Source: an uncultured Flavobacteriaceae bacterium (GTDB lineage: Bacteria > Bacteroidota > Bacteroidia > Flavobacteriales > Flavobacteriaceae). Taken from it: 39,965 bases of DNA. Of the stretch, positions 35,220-39,965 are shown in pieces. Every line of letters begins with the position of its first letter. Position 1 is the stretch's first letter. Where the stretch lies: contig CAJQNF010000064.1 in assembly GCA_905479625.1 (NCBI GenBank), positions 1 through 39,965 on the forward strand. The letters are read 5' to 3'. The translations under genes and the position numbers were made by a program. The notes below the pieces were generated by a model. That model saw only the letters and a list, made by a program, of their open reading frames with translations. It was not told the origin of the DNA and did not search any database.

Positions 35220-36740
35220 CTAAATTATATTCAACATTTTTTGTGTTGCCACGATGGCCGACACTGTTTGATCAGAATCCAGTCCACGTGTTTTAAAACT
35301 TTTTTCCTCAAGCTTCCAGGTGATCACAGTTTCACAGAGGGCATCTGAATTTGAACCCGGAGGTATTCTAACCGCATAGTCCGTAAGTATTGGAAGTTTT
35401 TTTCCTTTGCCTTTATAGATCTTTTTTAACGTATTCATAAAGGCATCAAACTGACCATCGCCCTGAGCATTCTCCTCAATTGATTTACCATCAATTCTTA
35501 CAGACACTGTAGTTGAGGGTCTCAATCCCTTGGAATGAGTAAGGACATAAGATTCTACGACTACCTTTTCTTCCAAAGTATTACTATCTAATACATCTGA
35601 AATAATATAAGGCAGATCTTCTTTCGTAACCACCTCTTTTTTATCACCCAATTCTATAATTCGCTTGGTGACTTTCGCAATATCTGCATCGCTTAAATAC
35701 AATCCTAATTCCTGTAAGTTTTTTTGAATATTAGCCTTACCTGATGTTTTTCCCAGGGAATATTGCCTTTTTCTTCCAAATCTCTCAGGCAATAAATCAT
35801 TAAAGTAAAGATTGTTTTTACTATCTCCATCAGCATGTATTCCAGCAGTTTGCGTAAATACATTATCTCCTAATACAGGTTTGTTTTCTGGTATTCTAAA
35901 TCCAGAAAATGTTTCTACTAGTTTACTTACTTTATATAAAGATTTTTCTTTGACCCCAATTTTTACCTCAGGAACAAAGTCATTGATAACTGCCACTGCA
36001 CTAGCAAGCGGAGCATTACCGGCACGCTCTCCCATACCATTAATAGTGAGATGCAAACCGTCGGCTCCTGCCCTTACGGCCTCAAGAACATTTGCAACTC
36101 CGAGATCGTAATCATTATGCGCGTGAAAATCAACATGCATTTTAGGGCAACGCTCTTTGACCTGCTTTATAAAATCATATGATTCAGCAGGGGTTAGTAC
36201 CCCTAAAGTATCTGGCAAAAGCAACCTTTTTATAGGCTGTTCTGCAAGAAAATCAAGAAACTGAAAAACATACTCAGGAGAATTTCTCATTCCGTTACTC
36301 CAATCTTCCAGATATACATTGGTATCAATGTGGTTTTCCAGGCCTATCCTGATACTTTCAGCAATTTCTTTAAAATGCTGCTCAGGCGTTTTTTTTAATT
36401 GATGTGTTAAATGGTTTAAGGAACCTTTGGTAAGTAAATTCTGGACTTTAGCGCCGGTTTTGACCATCCAGTCAATGGACAGTCCTTTGTCGACAAAAGA
36501 TAACACCTCTATTTTATCTATAAAACCAGCTTCAAAAGCCCATTCAGTAATCCCTTTTACAGCATTAAATTCTCCTTCAGAGACTCTGGTAGATGCAATT
36601 TCTATCCTGTCAACATGTAATTCTTCCAGAAGCAACTTTGCAATTGATAGCTTTTCAGTGGCTGAGAATGACACATTATTAGTTTGTTCTCCATCCCGAA
36701 GGGTGGTATCCATTATCTCGATCTTCCGTCTATTTGACAT
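35220..36740 (-). CDS. leuA: 2-isopropylmalate synthase-like enzyme with regulatory domain
   Basis: 506-residue DRE-TIM acyltransferase: DTTLRDGEQ near residue 11 carries the catalytic Arg/Asp, HAHNDYDLG (near residue 204) has the metal-binding His pair, and GMGERAGNAPL is the family loop. The C-terminal quarter is the leucine-feedback regulatory domain. It condenses acetyl-CoA with 2-oxoisovalerate. Homologues with pyruvate (citramalate synthase) look alike, so substrate rests on the leuCDAB context. It starts 11 bases after leuD. Confidence 0.9.
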   Translation of the reverse strand: MSNRRKIEIMDTTLRDGEQTNNVSFSATEKLSIAKLLLEELHVDRIEIASTRVSEGEFNAVKGITEWAFEAGFIDKIEVLSFVDKGLSIDWMVKTGAKVQNLLTKGSLNHLTHQLKKTPEQHFKEIAESIRIGLENHIDTNVYLEDWSNGMRNSPEYVFQFLDFLAEQPIKRLLLPDTLGVLTPAESYDFIKQVKERCPKMHVDFHAHNDYDLGVANVLEAVRAGADGLHLTINGMGERAGNAPLASAVAVINDFVPEVKIGVKEKSLYKVSKLVETFSGFRIPENKPVLGDNVFTQTAGIHADGDSKNNLYFNDLLPERFGRKRQYSLGKTSGKANIQKNLQELGLYLSDADIAKVTKRIIELGDKKEVVTKEDLPYIISDVLDSNTLEEKVVVESYVLTHSKGLRPSTTVSVRIDGKSIEENAQGDGQFDAFMNTLKKIYKGKGKKLPILTDYAVRIPPGSNSDALCETVITWKLEEKSFKTRGLDSDQTVSAIVATQKMLNII

Positions 36741-36751
36741 GATATCCGAAT

Positions 36752-37348
36752 TTAAAATGGTCTCTTCCCAGCAAAATCAACAATCTCAGCTTTCATATTT
36801 TGAAGATAATCTATATCATCAAAGCCGTGTAGCATATTTTCCTTTTTATATGTATTGATATCAAAAGATTCTTTTAAGCCGGAACTCAATAGCGTTACTT
36901 CCTGCTTTTCAAGATCCACTAAAATTTCAGTGTCTGGATCTTTTTCGATAGCTGTAAAGATTTCTCCAAGAAAACCTTCACTCACTTGAACAGGTAAAAC
37001 ACCAACATTCAAGCAGTTATTTTTAAATATGTCTGCGAAAAAACTTGAGATCACACATCTGAACCCAAAATCATATACGGCCCAAGCTGCATGCTCTCTC
37101 GATGATCCCGATCCAAAATTCCTTCCGCCAACTAAGATTTTCCCTGAGTATTTACTTTTATTCAGGACAAAATCCTCCTTAGGACTTCCATCTGTGTTAT
37201 ATCTCCAATCCCTAAACAAATTGTCTCCAAAACCTTTTCTTTCAGTTGCTTTTAAGAATCTCGCAGGAATAATTTGATCCGTATCTACATTTTCTATGGA
37301 TAAAGGGTATGCACTACTTTGTAATATTGTAAACTTATCGTATGCCAT
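36752..37348 (-). CDS. leuD: 3-isopropylmalate dehydratase small subunit
   Basis: 198-residue swivelling subunit that pairs with LeuC to isomerise 2- to 3-isopropylmalate. The segment VDTDQIIPARFLK (near residues 21-33) and GGRNFGSGSSREHA near residue 75 are the family signatures. It lies 31 bases downstream of leuC and 11 before leuA. Confidence 0.95.
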   Translation of the reverse strand: MAYDKFTILQSSAYPLSIENVDTDQIIPARFLKATERKGFGDNLFRDWRYNTDGSPKEDFVLNKSKYSGKILVGGRNFGSGSSREHAAWAVYDFGFRCVISSFFADIFKNNCLNVGVLPVQVSEGFLGEIFTAIEKDPDTEILVDLEKQEVTLLSSGLKESFDINTYKKENMLHGFDDIDYLQNMKAEIVDFAGKRPF

Positions 37349-37379
37349 TTTTGTATTTCTTTATGATGAAATAATTGTA

Positions 37380-38774
37380 TTATAATAATTCTCTCGGATC
37401 AGTTACCGTACCTGTTACTGCTGCTGCAGCCGCAACTAACGGACTTGCTAATAACGTTCTTGACCCTGGTCCCTGTCTTCCTTCAAAATTTCTGTTTGAG
37501 GTACTCACAGCATATTTTCCTGCAGGAACCTTGTCATCATTCATGGCCAAACAAGCCGAACAACCAGGCTGACGTAATTCAAAACCGGCTTCTTCTAAAA
37601 CGGCTAAGATGCCTTCTTTTTTGATTTGATCTTCAACAATATGAGAACCGGGAACCAACCAGGCCGTCACATGATCGGCTTTTTTTCTTCCTTTAACAAT
37701 AGATGCAAATGCCCTGAAATCTTCTATTCTTCCATTGGTACAACTACCTAGGAATACATAGTCAATTCTTTTGCTTTTCATGGCCTCACCTTCGTTAAAA
37801 CCCATATAATCCAATGATTTGTCATAAGTTGCTTTTCCTCCTTCAACATTTTCTGCTAATGGAATATCCTTGGAAATGCCAATTCCCATTCCAGGATTGG
37901 TTCCATAGGTAATCATAGGCTCAATTTCTGAGGCATCATAGGAGAATTCCTTATCAAAAATGGCGTCATCTTCAGTTTTCAATGTTTTCCAATAAGCCAT
38001 TGCTTTATCCCAATCTTCACCCTTTGGGCTGAATTGTCTTCCTTTGATATATTCGTATGTAGTGTCATCAGGTGCAATCATACCTCCTCTTGCCCCCATC
38101 TCAATGCTCAAGTTACAAACTGTCATTCTACCTTCCATGCTCATCTGCTCGAAAACATCTCCTGAATACTCCACAAAATAACCGGTAGCACCTGAAGTAG
38201 TTAACTTGGAAATAATAAATAGTGCTACGTCCTTTGGACCAACAGCTTTCCCAAGACTTCCGTTGATATTGATACGCATTTTTTTAGGCTTGGGCTGCAT
38301 AATACATTGGGTTGATAACACCATCTCAACTTCTGAAGTTCCAATTCCGAATGCAATGGCACCAAACGCACCGTGCGTTGAAGTATGTGAATCTCCACAA
38401 ACTATCGTTGAACCAGGCAAAGTAATACCGTGCTCAGGGCCAACAACATGAACAATTCCATTATTTTGATCGCCGAGCCCCCAATGAAGGATATTATATT
38501 TTTTAGCATTTCTTTCTAAGGTTGCCAATTGGTTCGCCGAAAGCGGGTCCTTTACCGGAAGGTGTTGATTGATCGTTGGTGTATTGTGATCCGCTGTAGC
38601 AAAAGTTCTTTGAGGAGACATCACGCCTAAACCTCTGTTTTCAAGACCAAGAAAAGCCACAGGACTTGTCACTTCATGAATAAAATGACGATCAATAAAA
38701 AATACATCAGGTCCATCCTCTATATTTCTTACCACATGGGTATCCCAAACTTTATCAAATAACGTTGTGCTCAT
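37380..38774 (-). CDS. leuC: 3-isopropylmalate dehydratase large subunit
   Basis: 464-residue aconitase-family large subunit. The [4Fe-4S] cluster ligands are visible as FLGSCTNGR and, later, [12 protein letters not shown], with [19 protein letters not shown] earlier in the active site. Length is normal. It is the first gene of leuCDAB; a -7-like box lies 44 bases upstream. Confidence 0.96.
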   Translation of the reverse strand: MSTTLFDKVWDTHVVRNIEDGPDVFFIDRHFIHEVTSPVAFLGLENRGLGVMSPQRTFATADHNTPTINQHLPVKDPLSANQLATLERNAKKYNILHWGLGDQNNGIVHVVGPEHGITLPGSTIVCGDSHTSTHGAFGAIAFGIGTSEVEMVLSTQCIMQPKPKKMRININGSLGKAVGPKDVALFIISKLTTSGATGYFVEYSGDVFEQMSMEGRMTVCNLSIEMGARGGMIAPDDTTYEYIKGRQFSPKGEDWDKAMAYWKTLKTEDDAIFDKEFSYDASEIEPMITYGTNPGMGIGISKDIPLAENVEGGKATYDKSLDYMGFNEGEAMKSKRIDYVFLGSCTNGRIEDFRAFASIVKGRKKADHVTAWLVPGSHIVEDQIKKEGILAVLEEAGFELRQPGCSACLAMNDDKVPAGKYAVSTSNRNFEGRQGPGSRTLLASPLVAAAAAVTGTVTDPRELL

Positions 38775-39150
38775 AATTTCTTAAATATATAATTGTCAAT
38801 TGTGCCGAAGGCAGTTGCAAATTTATTTTTTTAGATCAATCTTAGCACTAGTTACTTTAATTTTTTTACAATGTCCAAATTGATTTTACAGAGCCTATCA
38901 GGCTAGTAAAATTCTTTAGCCTTAACTTTTCGCTAATGAAATTATCAATTTTAGAAAATATCATGAATAATATTATCAATTATCTAAATGTTGGTTCAAT
39001 AATTAACTATTCCTCATTTGAACCTGATTATTTTATAAACTTATGTTGAGATTTTGATAATTATTCTTGAAAAAAAATACGATTTTTAAGTGAATTATTA
39101 TTGTATTTTTAATGTCTATCATAAATGACCATCAAATCAAACAAAGCCAA
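38775..39150. other. 376-base divergent region between leuC and dipeptidase
   Basis: AT-rich spacer. On the minus strand TAAATTTG (38825-38818) matches the Bacteroidota -7 box for leuC, without a well-placed TTG. A short hairpin-like TGCCTTCGGCA lies in the predicted leuC leader (38800-38815). I see no leucine-rich leader peptide or T-box-like element. A 37-codon plus-strand ORF (38936-39049) is judged spurious. Confidence 0.4.
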
Positions 39151-39965
39151 ATGAGAATTAAACATGTCACCTTAACTCTAGTTCTGTTCACGTCAATTCT
39201 GATCGCTCAAACACGTCCCCCAGAAAGTGAAATCAGCATGAGAAACAGAGCTGAAAAAATTCATAAATCTGTCATCACTATAGATACGCATAATGACATC
39301 AATGTGAGTAATTTTACCGCTAATACTAATTATACCAGCGATTTGGATACCCAGGTAAATCTCCCTAAAATGATCGAAGGTGGACTTGATGTTTCCTGGT
39401 TGATTGTCTATACTGGGCAGGGCGAACTCAATAAACAAGGTTATAAGAAGGCATATAAAAATGCTATTGAAAAATTTGACGCCATTCATCGTCTTGTTGA
39501 GATTTATGCTCCTGAACAAATTGAACTTGCTCTTACCGCAAAAGATGCAATACGCATTCATGCCAAAGGAAAAAAAGTAGCTATGATCGGGGTTGAAAAC
39601 GCCTATCCCATTGGCGAAGATCTGGATAAGATTGAAGAGTTTTATAAAAGAGGCGCTCGATATATGTCGCTGGCCCATAACGGACACAGTCAATTTTGTG
39701 ACTCAAACACAGGAGAGGAAGATGATATCTGGCTGCATAACGGGCTCAGTGAACTTGGTGAAGAAGCGATTGAAGAAATGAATCGTCTTGGCATTATGAT
39801 CGACCTGTCACATCCTTCCAAAGAAGCAAATATACATATGATTCAGCAGTCCAAGGCACCGGTAATCGCTTCACATTCCTCTGCGAGAAGACTTTGTGAT
39901 CACAGTAGGAATTTAGATGATGAATTGCTGCAAATGATCAAAAACAATGGCGGAGTGGTTCAAAC
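39151..39965 (+). CDS. M19 family dipeptidase (3' end outside window)
   Basis: First 271 codons of a membrane-dipeptidase-like metallopeptidase; the frame is open at the right edge. A signal peptide covers about residues 1-20 (SILIAQ end). The zinc site is visible: DTHNDI (His48 and Asp50 region), GVENAYPIG (bridging Glu), IDLSHPS and ASHSSARRL with its histidines. Members cleave dipeptides, often with D-residues, outside the cytoplasm. It is transcribed divergently from leuC. Confidence 0.92.
   Translation, partial: MRIKHVTLTLVLFTSILIAQTRPPESEISMRNRAEKIHKSVITIDTHNDINVSNFTANTNYTSDLDTQVNLPKMIEGGLDVSWLIVYTGQGELNKQGYKKAYKNAIEKFDAIHRLVEIYAPEQIELALTAKDAIRIHAKGKKVAMIGVENAYPIGEDLDKIEEFYKRGARYMSLAHNGHSQFCDSNTGEEDDIWLHNGLSELGEEAIEEMNRLGIMIDLSHPSKEANIHMIQQSKAPVIASHSSARRLCDHSRNLDDELLQMIKNNGGVVQ

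Noticed and set aside
38936-39049. 37-codon plus-strand ORF between leuC and the dipeptidase
   Set aside because: It is rich in Ile and Asn as expected of random AT-rich DNA, has no conserved core and no match to the micropeptide family.
39193-39693. 166-codon minus-strand ORF at the right edge
   Set aside because: It lies antisense within the M19 dipeptidase gene, whose zinc motifs and signal peptide are clear. No motif is seen in the antisense product.

Overview
The window looks like a chromosomal segment from a Bacteroidota bacterium, most likely of the class Flavobacteriia. The DNA is AT-rich, many exported proteins have signal peptides ending in Ala-Gln, Shine-Dalgarno sequences are largely absent, and several upstream regions carry the Bacteroidota -7 box TAnnTTTG. 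Typical family versions also fit: a fused CcsBA, an RND-TolC fusion and a leuCDAB order. These are readings from the sequence alone; no database was searched. I see no rRNA, tRNA, CRISPR array, insertion sequence or prophage.

Layout. Positions 1-2624 hold a minus-strand cluster: small protein, glutathione peroxidase, SRPBCC protein, CIA30 protein, and an SDR cut by the window edge. Positions 3029-9970 hold exported enzymes: an HtrA-like protease, a double M16 peptidase, an NTF2-like protein, a signal-peptide-bearing HIT protein and an amidohydrolase. Positions 10069-10449 hold two tandem micropeptide genes not described by any family I know. A small membrane protein, topoisomerase III and a DUF2461 protein follow. 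Positions 14276-21203 are a nitrite-ammonification locus: nrfH, nrfA and the cytochrome c synthetase ccsBA on the minus strand, with a divergent outer-membrane barrel gene. A glycosyltransferase and a DUF423 protein come next, then a third micropeptide gene at 23192-23305. An ATP-cone/PD-(D/E)XK nuclease and an MscS channel follow.

Positions 25588-32388 look like a heavy-metal efflux operon: small exported protein, RND pump fused to its TolC channel, adaptor lipoprotein, TetR regulator. The adaptor gene has an apparent one-base frameshift that removes its last 37 residues. Beyond it lie an SF2 helicase, the leuCDAB operon with a strong terminator, and the start of an M19 dipeptidase gene that runs off the right edge.

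The most interesting signal is the three-member micropeptide family (37-38 residues, shared core FSN[FY][RK]x[TA]KR[IV][RK]W). Two members, 13 kb apart, share a promoter of the extracytoplasmic-function sigma type (GTAAC, 17 bases, CGTC) and a nearly identical start of the leader. This suggests a small co-regulated peptide regulon.
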